From the NCBI GenBank assembly GCA_002435715.1, contig DISD01000103.1, forward strand, positions 62,001-126,000: a DNA stretch of 64,000 bases, in the 5' to 3' direction. This DNA is from Rhodospirillaceae bacterium UBA6219. GTDB lineage: Bacteria > Pseudomonadota > Alphaproteobacteria > Rhodospirillales > Magnetospirillaceae. The notes beneath the pieces are model-generated. The model was not told the origin of the DNA, searched no databases, and saw only the letters and a program-made list of their open reading frames with translations. The position numbers and the translations under genes are program-made. Shown in pieces: positions 41,592 through 51,185 of this stretch. Each line of letters starts with the position of its first letter. Position 1 is the first letter of the stretch.

Positions 41592-42502
41592 AGGTTCTGG
41601 TCACCGGAGGCAGCGGCTTCGTCGGTCGTCGCGTGGTCGAGGAACTGGTGGCGCGCGGTCACCACGTGGTGGCCCCCCTGCGCAAGCCGGTGTTCTGGCC
41701 CGATGTCATGGTCCCCGCCATCGGCGATCTGGGACCCGACACCGATTGGTCGGCGGTTTTGGCGGGCTGTGACGCGGTGATCCATTGCGCGGCGCGCGCC
41801 CATATCCTGGACGACCGTTCCGCCGACCCGCTGGCCGAATTCCGCCGGGTCAATTGCGCCGGGACATTGCGTCTGGCCCAGCAGGCCCGTGACGCCGGCA
41901 TCGGCCATTTCGTCTTCGTCAGCACCATCAAGGTCAATGGCGAGACCACCCCCGTCGATCGCCCGTTCACCGTCGATGACGCGCCGAACCCCCAGGACGC
42001 CTATGGCATCGCCAAGACCGAGGCCGAGGCCGGCCTGCGCGCCATGGATTTCCCGGTCTTGACCATCGTGCGCCCGCCCTTGGTCCACGGACCCGGCGCT
42101 AAGGGCAATCTGGCGGTGTTGATCAAGGCCATTCGCATGGGCTTGCCCTTGCCGCTGGCCTGTGTCGATAACCGCCGCTCCATGGTCGGCCTGCACAATC
42201 TGGCCGACGCCTTGGGCTTTTTACTGGAACGGCGGGCGGCGGGCACCTATCTGGTGCGTGATGATGACGATCTGTCCACCGCCCAATTGATCCGCGCCTT
42301 GGGACAGGCCATGGGGTGTGGCGCCGTGCTGCTGCCGATGCCGCCCGTCTTGTTGACCCTGGCCGCCCGTATCTTGGGCAAAAAGGCGGTGGCTGAACGG
42401 GTTCTGGGGTCGTTGGTGGTGGACGACACCCCGCTGCGCGCCCTAGGCTGGGTCCCTGTCCTGTCCACCGAAGCGGGACTGGCCCGCATGGTTCGAGACT
42501 GA
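41588..42502 (+). CDS. NAD-dependent epimerase (WbpV-like UDP-HexNAc 4-epimerase/reductase)
   Basis: A 304-residue SDR with VTGGSGFVGRRV at the start, AARAHI near 62, VSTIKVNGE near 106 and the catalytic Tyr/Lys in YGIAK. It is the usual partner of WbpL-type initiating transferases, making or reducing the UDP-HexNAc they use. The Shine-Dalgarno GGGGGAGGG and the ATGA overlap fix the start. It precedes ManC by two bases. Confidence 0.84.
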   Translation: MKVLVTGGSGFVGRRVVEELVARGHHVVAPLRKPVFWPDVMVPAIGDLGPDTDWSAVLAGCDAVIHCAARAHILDDRSADPLAEFRRVNCAGTLRLAQQARDAGIGHFVFVSTIKVNGETTPVDRPFTVDDAPNPQDAYGIAKTEAEAGLRAMDFPVLTIVRPPLVHGPGAKGNLAVLIKAIRMGLPLPLACVDNRRSMVGLHNLADALGFLLERRAAGTYLVRDDDDLSTAQLIRALGQAMGCGAVLLPMPPVLLTLAARILGKKAVAERVLGSLVVDDTPLRALGWVPVLSTEAGLARMVRD

Positions 42503-42504
42503 AG

Positions 42505-43890
42505 ATGACCGATTTTCCCGCCGATCTGATCCCCGTCATCCTGTCCGGCGGCGCCGGCACACGGTTGTGGCCGTTGTCGCGTGAATTGCGTCCCAAACAG
42601 CTGCTGGCGCTGAATTCCCAACGCACCTTGCTGCAGGAAACCGCGCTGCGTCTGGGCGGCAAGCCCATGGTGGTGTGCAACCAGGAACACCGCTTCATCG
42701 TCGCCGAGCAGCTGCGCGAGATCGACACCGAAGCCCGCGCCATCGTCATCGAACCGGTGGGGCGCAACACCGCACCGGCGGTGGCGGTGACCGCGCTGCT
42801 GGCCCAGCCCGACGATCTGTTGCTGGTGATGCCGTCCGATCATCAGGTCCGTGATGTCGCCGCTTTCCAACGGGCGGTGGAAACCGCCTTGCCGTTGGCA
42901 CGATCGGGGCAGTTGGTGACCTTTGGCATCGAACCCACCGAAGCCAATACCGGCTATGGCTATATCAAGCGGGGCGACGGTTTCGCCGTCGAACGCTTCG
43001 TCGAAAAGCCCGACCGCGCCACCGCCGAAAGCTATCTGGCCTCGGGGCAATATCTGTGGAATGCCGGTATTTTCCTGTTCCGGGCCGCCAGCTTTCTGGA
43101 TGAATTGGCGGCCCACCACCCGGATATGATCGGCCAGTGCAAGGCGGCCTTGGAAAAGGGCGGCTCGGACCTGTTCTTCTTCCGGCTGGCAGAAGATGAA
43201 TTCGCCGCCATCGCCGGGCAAAGCATCGATTACGCGGTGATGGAAAAGACCCATAAGGCGGCGGTGGTTCCCGTCGACATGGGCTGGTCCGATATCGGTT
43301 CGTGGTCGGCGTTGTGGCAGGAAAGCGATCGTGACGACCAGGGCAACGTGCTGCTGGGCGACGTTGTGGCGGAAAACATCGACAATTGCTATGTGCGGGC
43401 CGATGACCGGCTGGTCGCCGTGCTGGGGGTCAAGGATCTGGTGGTGGTCGCCACCGACGATGCCGTGTTGGTCACCGACAAGGCCCATGACCAGGACGTG
43501 AAGAAGGTGGTGGAACGTCTGAAAGTCGCCGGCCGTCCCGAAGCCAGCCAGGGCAGCCGCACCTGGCGCCCGTGGGGCTGGTTCCAGACCATCGATGACG
43601 GGGCGCGCTATCGGGTCAAGCATATCCAGGTCAATGCCGGGGCCAAGCTGTCCCTGCAAAAACATTGGCACCGTTCCGAACATTGGGTGGTGGTCACCGG
43701 CACCGCTTTGGTCACCTGTGGCGACAAGACCTTTACCCTGCGCGAGAACGAATCCACTTTCATCCCCGCCGGCACCGTCCATCGCCTGGAAAATCCTGGG
43801 AAGTTGCCGCTTCGCATGATCGAGGTGCAGTCGGGGGAATATGTGGGCGAAGACGATATCGTCCGTATCGAGGACGATTATGGGCGTTAA
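42505..43890 (+). CDS. manC: Mannose-1-phosphate guanylyltransferase / mannose-6-phosphate isomerase
   Basis: A 461-residue bifunctional type II enzyme. VILSGGAGTRLWPLSRELRPKQ is the nucleotide-binding loop, RNTAPAVAV and FVEKPDRATAE follow, and the C-terminal cupin (about 350-461) has RPWGWFQTID, LSLQKHWHRSEHW and the metal-binding ENESTFIPAG. It makes GDP-mannose for glycan units and probably starts from fructose-6-phosphate through its isomerase domain. It is the last gene before a 93-base gap. Confidence 0.93.
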   Translation: MTDFPADLIPVILSGGAGTRLWPLSRELRPKQLLALNSQRTLLQETALRLGGKPMVVCNQEHRFIVAEQLREIDTEARAIVIEPVGRNTAPAVAVTALLAQPDDLLLVMPSDHQVRDVAAFQRAVETALPLARSGQLVTFGIEPTEANTGYGYIKRGDGFAVERFVEKPDRATAESYLASGQYLWNAGIFLFRAASFLDELAAHHPDMIGQCKAALEKGGSDLFFFRLAEDEFAAIAGQSIDYAVMEKTHKAAVVPVDMGWSDIGSWSALWQESDRDDQGNVLLGDVVAENIDNCYVRADDRLVAVLGVKDLVVVATDDAVLVTDKAHDQDVKKVVERLKVAGRPEASQGSRTWRPWGWFQTIDDGARYRVKHIQVNAGAKLSLQKHWHRSEHWVVVTGTALVTCGDKTFTLRENESTFIPAGTVHRLENPGKLPLRMIEVQSGEYVGEDDIVRIEDDYGR

Positions 43891-43983
43891 CCATGCACCG
43901 AATGGGTTTGACCCCGGCAGACCCAGTAGCGTATGGAACATCATGAGTCTTAGATAAAACGCTTATTTTTGATAGGGTTAAGC

Positions 43984-45507
43984 ATGAATTGCCGACGCAT
44001 CGTCCTGATCTACCCCGAACAGGGATTTTCCGGGAATTACGTCCGGCACATGCCGCTGAGCCTGTTGTACGCCGCCGCCGAGGTGGTCAAGGCCGGCTAT
44101 GACGTCCAGATTCTGGACACCCGTGTGGTGGATAATTGGGGCAGCCGTCTGGCCCAGATGCTGAAGGCCGAGTCCACCTTGTGCGTGGGCATCAGCGTCA
44201 TGTCCGGCCGTCCCATCACCAATGCCATCGCCATCGGCCGCAAGGTCAAGGCCCTGGCGCCTGACATGCCGGTGGTGTGGGGTGGCCCGCACGCCACCTT
44301 TTATCCCGAAAGCATCCTGGAAGAACCCAGCTGCGATTATGTGGTTTCGGGTTATGCCTCGGTCAGTTTTCACAAATTGGCCCAAGCGCTGAACGGTGAG
44401 CTTCCGTTCGAGATGGTCCCTGGGTTGTCCTGGCGCCAGGACGGGAAAATTCGCCAAACCCAGGCCGAGGACAAGAAGTTCGAATCCATCCCCTGGCAGG
44501 ATGTCCCCTATCACCTGATCGAGGATTATTCCGTTTACGGCCAGGTGGACCAGGACCGCCGTATCTTTTCCATGTATTCGGCCCTGGGCTGTCCGTACCA
44601 ATGCTCGTTCTGTTCGTCGCCGGCCCAATACGCCCCCATCCAGGGCAAGAAATGGGTGCCGCTGGAAGCCAAGGACGTGGTCGACCACATCGAGTTCGTG
44701 GTCGAACGCTATCAGGCCAATTACATCTATTTCATCGACGATGACAGCTTTCCCAAGCTGTCCCATGTGCAAGCGGTGATCGAGGAAATCCAACGGCGCA
44801 AACTGCCGGTCAAGCTGGGCTTCCGCGGCGCGCGGATCAACGAGATCAAGCGCATGAGCGACGAATTCCTGACCATGCTGGCCGAAGCGGGCACCGACAT
44901 CTTGCATATCGGCGCCGAAAGCGGTTCGGATCGAATCTTGAAACTGATCCGCAAGGATTGCACCGCTCAGGACGTGGTCGACATCAACCGCAAGCTGGCC
45001 CGTCACCCGGAAATCACCGCCGCCTATAATTTCCTGATGGGGGTGCCGACCGAAAGCCTGGACGAGCTGAAGCTGACCCGCGACCTGATGCTGCAACTGG
45101 TGGATGACCATCCCAATTGCATCATCTTCCCGCCCAACAAGTTCCGGCCGCTGCCGGGGACCGAGCTTTACGACGTGGCCGCCAAGGAATGGGGCTATCG
45201 CATGCCGCAAAGCCTGCAGGAATGGGCCAATATCGAAGTGGAAGCCGAAGCCAACAGCAATTGGTATCCGCCGGGCATGGAGCGTTTCTTCAATCTGATG
45301 CTGATCTGCTCGTATTTCATCGATAACAAGGTGATGAAGGTCAGCCGGGGCAAGACCCTGTTCTTCAAGTTCGCCCGCGTGCTGAACCTGTTGTACCGGC
45401 CCATCGCGCTGTTCCGCCTGCGCCATGGCATCACCTTCGGTCTGGTGGAATATAGCGGCTATCGTCTGATGACCCGTCTGCTGTCACGATCGGGGAAAGG
45501 CGCCTGA
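43984..45507 (+). CDS. B12-binding-domain radical SAM protein
   Basis: A 507-residue enzyme with an N-terminal cobalamin-type domain (CVGISVMSGRPI, PVVWGGPHATFYPE, about residues 1-140) and a radical SAM core with C203-x3-C207-x2-C210 (GCPYQCSFC) and HIGAESGSDRIL. The last 120 residues carry a conserved-looking FPPNKFRPLPGTELYD block. It is related to, but clearly distinct from, the enzyme at 31029. Genes for an asparagine synthase, GT2 and SGNH protein follow within a few bases, so it likely acts on the same surface polymer. The target is unknown. Confidence 0.85.
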   Translation: MNCRRIVLIYPEQGFSGNYVRHMPLSLLYAAAEVVKAGYDVQILDTRVVDNWGSRLAQMLKAESTLCVGISVMSGRPITNAIAIGRKVKALAPDMPVVWGGPHATFYPESILEEPSCDYVVSGYASVSFHKLAQALNGELPFEMVPGLSWRQDGKIRQTQAEDKKFESIPWQDVPYHLIEDYSVYGQVDQDRRIFSMYSALGCPYQCSFCSSPAQYAPIQGKKWVPLEAKDVVDHIEFVVERYQANYIYFIDDDSFPKLSHVQAVIEEIQRRKLPVKLGFRGARINEIKRMSDEFLTMLAEAGTDILHIGAESGSDRILKLIRKDCTAQDVVDINRKLARHPEITAAYNFLMGVPTESLDELKLTRDLMLQLVDDHPNCIIFPPNKFRPLPGTELYDVAAKEWGYRMPQSLQEWANIEVEAEANSNWYPPGMERFFNLMLICSYFIDNKVMKVSRGKTLFFKFARVLNLLYRPIALFRLRHGITFGLVEYSGYRLMTRLLSRSGKGA

Positions 45508-45510
45508 TCC

Positions 45511-47415
45511 ATGTGCGGCATCGCCGGGTTCGTGGATGGCCTTCATCTGGTCCAAACGCCGGCAGTGGCGTTGGATCGGATGGCGCGACGCTTGGCCCAT
45601 CGCGGACCGGACGGCCAGGGTCTGTGGCAGGACGAAGCGGATGGCGTCTATCTGGCCCATCGCCGCTTGGCGGTCATCGACCTCAGCACCGCCGCCGCGC
45701 AGCCCATGACCGGCCCATCCGGTGCGGTGGTGGTCTTCAACGGCGAAATCTATAATCACGACGATCTGCGCAGCCGGCTGCAATCCTTGGGGCATGTTTT
45801 TCAGACGCGCTCGGATACCGAAGTTCTGCTGGCCGCCTTCGAACATTGGGGCGAAGCTTGCCTTGACCATCTGATCGGCATGTTCGCTTTTGCCATCTGG
45901 CAGCCGGCGCAGCGGCGGTTGTTCCTGGCCCGCGACCGATTGGGCAAGAAGCCGCTTTATGTGCATCGCCAGGGGCGGTTTCTCGCTTTCGCCTCGGAAC
46001 CGGGGGCATTGCTGGCGCTGTCGCCGGTCAAGGACGGCGCGAAGGTGGATCTGCGCAGTCTCAGCGATTTCCTGTCCTTGGGATACATCCTGTCGCCCAA
46101 AAGCATGTTCGCCGATATCGAGCGCCTGCCCGCCGCCCATGCCGGCTGGTTCGACGCCGAAAGCGGTGATTGGCGGGTCTGGCAATATTGGGATCTGGCC
46201 CAGCATTTCACCGCGCCGCGCCTTGCCGATGACGACGATGCCCGCCAGCAATTCAGCCGATTGCTGGAAAGCGCCGTTCAATGCCGGTTGCAGGCCGATG
46301 TGCCGCTGGGATTGTTCCTGTCGGGGGGGCTGGATTCCTCGGCGGTGGCGGCCATGGCGCGGGGCCAGGACGAATTGCGGGCCTTTGCCGTAGGTTTCGC
46401 CGATTCCAGTTTCGACGAACGCCCCTTTGCCCGCCTGACCGCGGCCCATCTGGGGCTGAAGCTGGATGAATTGATGGTCCAGCCGACGGTGGGCAATGAC
46501 TTGGATCTGGCCTTCCATCATTGCGGCGAACCTTTTGCCGACACCTCGCTGATGCCCACCTTCCGCTTGAACCATGCGGCGCGCCAAAAGGTGACGGTGG
46601 CGCTGAGCGGTGATGGCGCCGACGAAATTCTGGCCGGTTATCCCACCTATCAGGCGGACAGGCTGTATCGACTGTTCTCGCGGCTGCCGTCCTGGCTGCA
46701 ACGGGGTTTGGACAATGTCGCCCGCGTGGTGCTTCGGCCCAGTTACCGCAAGGTTTCCTTTGATTATAAGCTGCGGCAATTCCTGGCCGGGCGCGGTTTG
46801 TCGCCGCAACGGGCTCATTACTGGTGGCGGGTGGTGTTCAGCGACGCGGAAAAGCGCCGCCTGTTGTCGCCTGGGGTCATCGCCGAACTGGGGGATTATG
46901 ATCCCTTCGATACCTTCCAGCAGCATTTCCAGACGGTGCGGGGCGCCGATTTCCTGGATCAGGCCTTGTATGTGGACATCAAGACCTGGCTGCAGGACGA
47001 TATCCTGGTCAAGGCCGACCGCATGAGCATGGCCTGGGGGCTGGAAGTCCGCTCGCCCTTTTTGGATCATCGTCTGGTGGAATTTTGTGCCCGTCTGGCG
47101 CCTTCGGCGAAAATCGACGGTCGGCGTCAAAAAGCCATCTTGCGTGATGTCATGGCCCGGTACCTGCCCGAGAAAGTCCTGACCCGGCGCAAACAGGGGT
47201 TTGGCGCCCCAACACGCGCAGTGGTGCGGACAGCCCCACCCGCACTTGATCCAGACGGTCTTTTTCGGCAAGAGTATCGCCTGAATGGCGAGCGTGAAGA
47301 CATCACCTATAAAGGTTTCGCTTTGGCTGCGCTGAATCATTGGTTGGACGGTTACGTCCGTGACGTCCGGGATGGAGATCGGCCTTGTCAGCAGCAGAAC
47401 AGACCCAAGGCCTAA
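45511..47415 (+). CDS. asnB: Glutamine-hydrolysing asparagine synthase family (AsnB-like amidotransferase)
   Basis: A 634-residue enzyme. The N-terminal Ntn domain begins MCGIAGF, with Cys2 as the nucleophile, and the ATP-pyrophosphatase SGGLDSS is near residue 270. In glycan clusters these proteins often amidate uronic acids rather than make asparagine; the nearby amino-uronate pathway is a plausible source of the substrate. ATG 45511 is three bases after the previous stop. The last 31 bases overlap the GT2 gene. Confidence 0.87.
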   Translation: MCGIAGFVDGLHLVQTPAVALDRMARRLAHRGPDGQGLWQDEADGVYLAHRRLAVIDLSTAAAQPMTGPSGAVVVFNGEIYNHDDLRSRLQSLGHVFQTRSDTEVLLAAFEHWGEACLDHLIGMFAFAIWQPAQRRLFLARDRLGKKPLYVHRQGRFLAFASEPGALLALSPVKDGAKVDLRSLSDFLSLGYILSPKSMFADIERLPAAHAGWFDAESGDWRVWQYWDLAQHFTAPRLADDDDARQQFSRLLESAVQCRLQADVPLGLFLSGGLDSSAVAAMARGQDELRAFAVGFADSSFDERPFARLTAAHLGLKLDELMVQPTVGNDLDLAFHHCGEPFADTSLMPTFRLNHAARQKVTVALSGDGADEILAGYPTYQADRLYRLFSRLPSWLQRGLDNVARVVLRPSYRKVSFDYKLRQFLAGRGLSPQRAHYWWRVVFSDAEKRRLLSPGVIAELGDYDPFDTFQQHFQTVRGADFLDQALYVDIKTWLQDDILVKADRMSMAWGLEVRSPFLDHRLVEFCARLAPSAKIDGRRQKAILRDVMARYLPEKVLTRRKQGFGAPTRAVVRTAPPALDPDGLFRQEYRLNGEREDITYKGFALAALNHWLDGYVRDVRDGDRPCQQQNRPKA

Positions 47416-48299
47416 GCTGGATCGTTCCCGCCTATAACGAAGAAGGCGCCATCGTCTCGACCTTGGAACGGTTGGCGAAAGTCCTGTCCAGCCTGGACAT
47501 AACCTGGGAAATCATCGTGGTCAACGATGGTTCGCGCGACGAAACCCGTGACCGCGCCCTTTCGGTCCAAGGTGTGCGGGTGGTGTCCCATCCCATCAAT
47601 ATCGGCTATGGCAGCGCCATCAAGACCGGCATTCGCGCCGCCAGCTATGACTGGATCGGCATCGTCGATGCCGACGGCACCTATGACATCGAACAATTGC
47701 CGCAGCTGGTGGAAAAGATGCGCGATGGCTTCGACATGGTGGTGGCTGCCCGCCAGAATGTCCTGGCCCTGGACAAGCCCATCAAGCGACTGGCGCGCCG
47801 GACTTTGATCGGTTTTCTGAATCTGGTCATCGGTGCCCGCATCGTCGATCCCAATAGCGGCTTTCGCATCTTCAAGAAATCCTTGGCGGAACGCTTCTTT
47901 CCGTTTCTGTGCAACACCTTTTCCTTCACCACCAGCATCACCGTCTTCGCGCTGGGACAGCGGCATTTCGTTGCTTATCTGCCGCTGGAATATTTCCAGC
48001 GCACCGGCAAAAGCAAGGTCAAGCATGGCCGCGATTCGTTGCGCATGATGCAGCTTGTCCTGCAGGGCATCACCTTCTTCAACCCGCTGAAATTCTATCT
48101 GATGCTGGTTGTCGGGCTGATCGTCGGCTTTGCCGTTCCGTCCTTGTTGCTACACGCCTTGGGCTGCCAGACCCTGGCTTTCTACTGGTTCGCCACCGGT
48201 GTGGCATCCACGATTTTGGTGGGTTTGGGGACTCTTGGCGACATGTTGCGGGTTGCGTCGCTGCGCCATCAGGATGGCCAATGGTCCCTGAATGACTGA
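47385..48299 (+). CDS. GT2 glycosyltransferase, DPM1-like, with TTG start
   Basis: A 304-residue enzyme with GT-A core (WIVPAYNEEGAI, VVNDGSRDET, VDADGTYD, NSGFRIFKKS) and two C-terminal hydrophobic helices (about 225-285). It probably makes a polyprenyl-phosphate sugar. No ATG or GTG lies between the operon junction and the conserved core. TTG 47385 has GGAG seven bases upstream, so a TTG start inside the asnB end (31-base overlap) is likely. The stop overlaps the next gene by eight bases. Confidence 0.82.
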   Translation: MSAAEQTQGLSWIVPAYNEEGAIVSTLERLAKVLSSLDITWEIIVVNDGSRDETRDRALSVQGVRVVSHPINIGYGSAIKTGIRAASYDWIGIVDADGTYDIEQLPQLVEKMRDGFDMVVAARQNVLALDKPIKRLARRTLIGFLNLVIGARIVDPNSGFRIFKKSLAERFFPFLCNTFSFTTSITVFALGQRHFVAYLPLEYFQRTGKSKVKHGRDSLRMMQLVLQGITFFNPLKFYLMLVVGLIVGFAVPSLLLHALGCQTLAFYWFATGVASTILVGLGTLGDMLRVASLRHQDGQWSLND

Positions 48300-49269
48300 A
48301 GAGACGGCGCCGCCTTCGGTCAAGGTTCGGCTGGCCGCTTATGGTCTGACTGTGGTTGTGATTCTGGCCGGCATCGTCGGGTTCGAATATCTGTTGGCGC
48401 GGTTCTGGCCCATCACCACCGCCTATCAGTATTCAGCGCTCACTGATTACGAATTCCGCCCGAACCTGGATATAGCCTTCCATACCGACGAGTTTTCCAC
48501 CCGCATCAGGACCGGCGCCGATGGCCTGCGCTTGCCGCAAGCGGCGAAAACCGGGGAAAAGGTGCTGTTCTTGGGTGATTCCTTTGTCTTCGGCCATGGC
48601 GTCGATGGCGAGCAGGCGTTGCCCCACCAATTGGAAACCTTGTCCCAGGGGCGATTGTCGGTGGTCAATGCCGGGGTTCCCGGCTATGACACCCGTCGTG
48701 AAGTCAAGATGCTGGAACAGATCGGATATCGGCTTTCCGCCGACACCATTCTGGTCGGCTTCGTGTTGAATGACGTGTTGTCCAATTCCGGCGAATTCTG
48801 GTTCAGCCCCACCGCCACGGGAATTCTGCGCTATCTGCCGTTTCCGGCTTTGGGCAGCCTGGTGGAATATTTGATCAGCGATCCGGCCTTCGTCTTGTTC
48901 CGCTTGGGTATCACCATTCCCAACCGCTTCGACCATTTGGCGTGTCGTCAGGAAGGACGATGCGCGGCGGGGTGGAGCGCGACCAGCCACTGGCTGACAC
49001 GGTTGAAAAGCCAAAGCGGCAATGCCCGCGTGGTGCTGGTCCGTATCCCCATGCCCGGTGAAAGCGCCGCCGAGACTTTTGTCGGCAACCAGCTGGGGGA
49101 TGATGCCCGCCGGTTGAACATGGATTATGTGGACCTGATGCAGGCGCCGGGGCTGATGGAACGGGGCTATTATAAGCGTGATGGTCACTGGACCCCCGAA
49201 GGTCACCGCCTGGCCGCCGCCTATCTGTGGGCACGTCTATGGCCATTGCCGGTGAAGGAACGCCCATGA
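48292..49269 (+). CDS. Membrane-anchored SGNH/GDSL-like hydrolase or acyltransferase
   Basis: A 325-residue protein with a single N-terminal hydrophobic helix (about 14-36) and an extracytoplasmic SGNH domain. Blocks are GDSFVFGHG (95-103, Ser97), NAGVPGYDTRRE (about 126-137), FVLNDVL and DGHWTPEGH near the C-terminus with the Asp-His pair. It may add or remove acyl groups on the surface glycan. Its start overlaps the GT2 stop (ATGACTGA), and its stop overlaps the next start. Confidence 0.8.
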   Translation: MTEETAPPSVKVRLAAYGLTVVVILAGIVGFEYLLARFWPITTAYQYSALTDYEFRPNLDIAFHTDEFSTRIRTGADGLRLPQAAKTGEKVLFLGDSFVFGHGVDGEQALPHQLETLSQGRLSVVNAGVPGYDTRREVKMLEQIGYRLSADTILVGFVLNDVLSNSGEFWFSPTATGILRYLPFPALGSLVEYLISDPAFVLFRLGITIPNRFDHLACRQEGRCAAGWSATSHWLTRLKSQSGNARVVLVRIPMPGESAAETFVGNQLGDDARRLNMDYVDLMQAPGLMERGYYKRDGHWTPEGHRLAAAYLWARLWPLPVKERP

Positions 49270-51161
49270 GCCAAGTGCTGACGGTTCTGGCCCTGGGGCG
49301 GCCGCAATTCGATACCTTGATTTGGACCGCATTGTTCTTGGTGATGGGCTGGGCCATCGGCCGGCTGATGCGTTTAAATGGTCCTGTTGCCGCCATCATG
49401 GGCTTCCTGACCCTGATGGGCAGCAGCGATTTGGCACTTTACGCGGCCCGTGCGGCGATCCTGCCGGTCTGGACTTTGGCACCGCTGACCCTGGCGGCGG
49501 TGGTTTTGATCGTGGTGATGGTTCGTTGTTTTCTGCCGGTCCCACCATCCGGGGCCACTGCGCCGTCTCATCCCTTATACCTGCCGGTGCTGTTGCTGCT
49601 GTGCTGGATCTGCTGGATGATGTCGATCCTGACCCCCGACCCGTCATCGGCTTATGCCTATTATCAGGCATGGACCCCGCTTTATGCCCGTGCCGCGCAA
49701 ATTCATGGGTTTTTCCCCATGCCGCAGGACATGGCTTTGGGGGCGGGCTATCTCAGCAACGGCATCTATTATGCCTTGGACGTCCAGGGACTGGCGATTC
49801 TGGGGGGCGTGTTGCTGCCGCTGGATCAATATGCGGCCTATAACGGTGCGGTCATCGCCGGCTGCATGGCTGCCCTGGCGGTGCTGGCATCGAGTGTGCG
49901 ACACAGCTTTGTCGGCTTGCTGACCTATCTGGTGCTGGGCCTGGTGTTTTATCGCTATGGCAATGCCTTGCGCACGGTCATGGGCAATAATTGGGGCGAT
50001 GTGGGGCTGGTGGCTGCGGGCGCCGCCATCGCCGCTTTGCTCACCACCATGCCCGGTCGGGGCCGGGCCGCCCTGTGGGCCGGATTTGCCGCGACCTTCT
50101 TGGTGTTCAGCCGCAATTTCGGCGCCGCTTATGCCGCGGTGATCCTGGTGGCGGGTTTCGCCTTCTGCCGTTGTCGTCCGTTCCGGTCCTGGCTGGCCTT
50201 GGGCGTGGTGCTGGCGGTGTTTTCGACCAAGGAAGTGCTGCAGGTCCTGCAGCACGGGCTGTACTTCCCGGTTGCCGCCCGTTTCAGTGGCGGGGAAAGG
50301 GACTGGGGCGTTTTCGTTCTGGGCAGCCTGCATGACTGGGGCTTGGTTCCCGATGACGCCATTCTGGGCTTGCCCATGGGGGCCTTGTGGCCGGCTATTG
50401 GTGCCCTGGTTTGGCTGACCTGGACTCGCAGGGGACATTGGCGTCCCGGCAGCATCATGGTGGTGGCGTCGCCTTTGTTGCTGTTATTGGCGCCGCTTGC
50501 GGTGGAAGGGATCACCGGCTATCGCATGTCGGTGCATTTTTCCAAACTCTACATTCTCGGCTTGCTGCTGTTCATCTGGTATCCGGCATGGCTGTTGTCC
50601 CACGGTGGTGTGACGCTGCCCGATAACCCGGTCTGGCGCCGTGGGGCATTGATCTTCGTGGTGGCGGCGGCGCTGGTTCCGCTGGCGTGGCTGGTTCGCC
50701 GCGGCCCGGAAGTGGTGATTGAAAGTTACCGGGCCAACAACACCGACCTGCAGATGGCCCGTGCCATCATGTCCGGCCCCCCCGACATCGCCCGGGCGGC
50801 CGGTGGCCATCGTTTGGTCTATTTCCACCACGAGCCCGGCCTGACCTTGCGGTATTTCCTGGGCGGCGATTTGACCGAGGATTTGGATTTCTACAGCGAT
50901 CCTTTTGCCAAAGCGGCGCAAGGACGGGATCTGGCCGGCACTTTGGCGGAACTGGGTTGGCCCAATCTTTATTTTTCCTATGGGCAGAACGCGCCGCATG
51001 CCGTGAGCTCGGGCTATGCCCACGCGGTACGGCTGAATGAGGAAATCCAGAGTCTGGATTTCGATGCGCTGGACTGGGTGGGCAAGACCATTCGGAAATC
51101 CGGCGCCGTCCTGGTCATCCCCAAGGCGAATTTGGACCGGGAATCAATGCCGGCCCGGTAA
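49266..51161 (+). CDS. Large polytopic membrane protein, paralogue of 12238-14205
   Basis: A 631-residue membrane protein with about 12 hydrophobic helices and a soluble C-terminal part of about 130 residues. Shared motifs with the protein at 12238-14205 are WTPLY after a PSS loop, NNWGD, FLVFSR then GAAYA, YFHHEPG with LRYFLGG, and LAELGWPNLYF. The start at ATG 49266 overlaps the SGNH stop by ATGA. No known family was recognised; a GT-C-like or polymer-processing role is possible. The stop codon sits in the loop of a perfect 8-base hairpin. Confidence 0.72.
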   Translation: MSQVLTVLALGRPQFDTLIWTALFLVMGWAIGRLMRLNGPVAAIMGFLTLMGSSDLALYAARAAILPVWTLAPLTLAAVVLIVVMVRCFLPVPPSGATAPSHPLYLPVLLLLCWICWMMSILTPDPSSAYAYYQAWTPLYARAAQIHGFFPMPQDMALGAGYLSNGIYYALDVQGLAILGGVLLPLDQYAAYNGAVIAGCMAALAVLASSVRHSFVGLLTYLVLGLVFYRYGNALRTVMGNNWGDVGLVAAGAAIAALLTTMPGRGRAALWAGFAATFLVFSRNFGAAYAAVILVAGFAFCRCRPFRSWLALGVVLAVFSTKEVLQVLQHGLYFPVAARFSGGERDWGVFVLGSLHDWGLVPDDAILGLPMGALWPAIGALVWLTWTRRGHWRPGSIMVVASPLLLLLAPLAVEGITGYRMSVHFSKLYILGLLLFIWYPAWLLSHGGVTLPDNPVWRRGALIFVVAAALVPLAWLVRRGPEVVIESYRANNTDLQMARAIMSGPPDIARAAGGHRLVYFHHEPGLTLRYFLGGDLTEDLDFYSDPFAKAAQGRDLAGTLAELGWPNLYFSYGQNAPHAVSSGYAHAVRLNEEIQSLDFDALDWVGKTIRKSGAVLVIPKANLDRESMPAR

Positions 51162-51170
51162 GGGGCCGGC
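51149..51170. terminator. Hairpin between convergent genes, candidate bidirectional terminator
   Basis: A perfect eight-base stem GCCGGCCC (51149-51156) with GGGCCGGC (51163-51170) and a six-base loop that contains the TAA stop of the upstream gene. There is no clear T-run on either side, so intrinsic termination is uncertain. It separates the plus-strand operon from the convergent carbamoyltransferase gene. Confidence 0.5.
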
Positions 51171-51185
51171 GTTGCCATCCGCAGA

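Noticed and set aside
43925..43934. Second ops-like sequence (AGTAGCGTAT) before the radical SAM gene
   Set aside because: Only seven bases of the core match (GTAGCGT), which is expected by chance in a window this size.
42247..43944. A 565-residue open frame on the minus strand
   Set aside because: Antisense to manC and the epimerase end, both of which have complete catalytic motifs.
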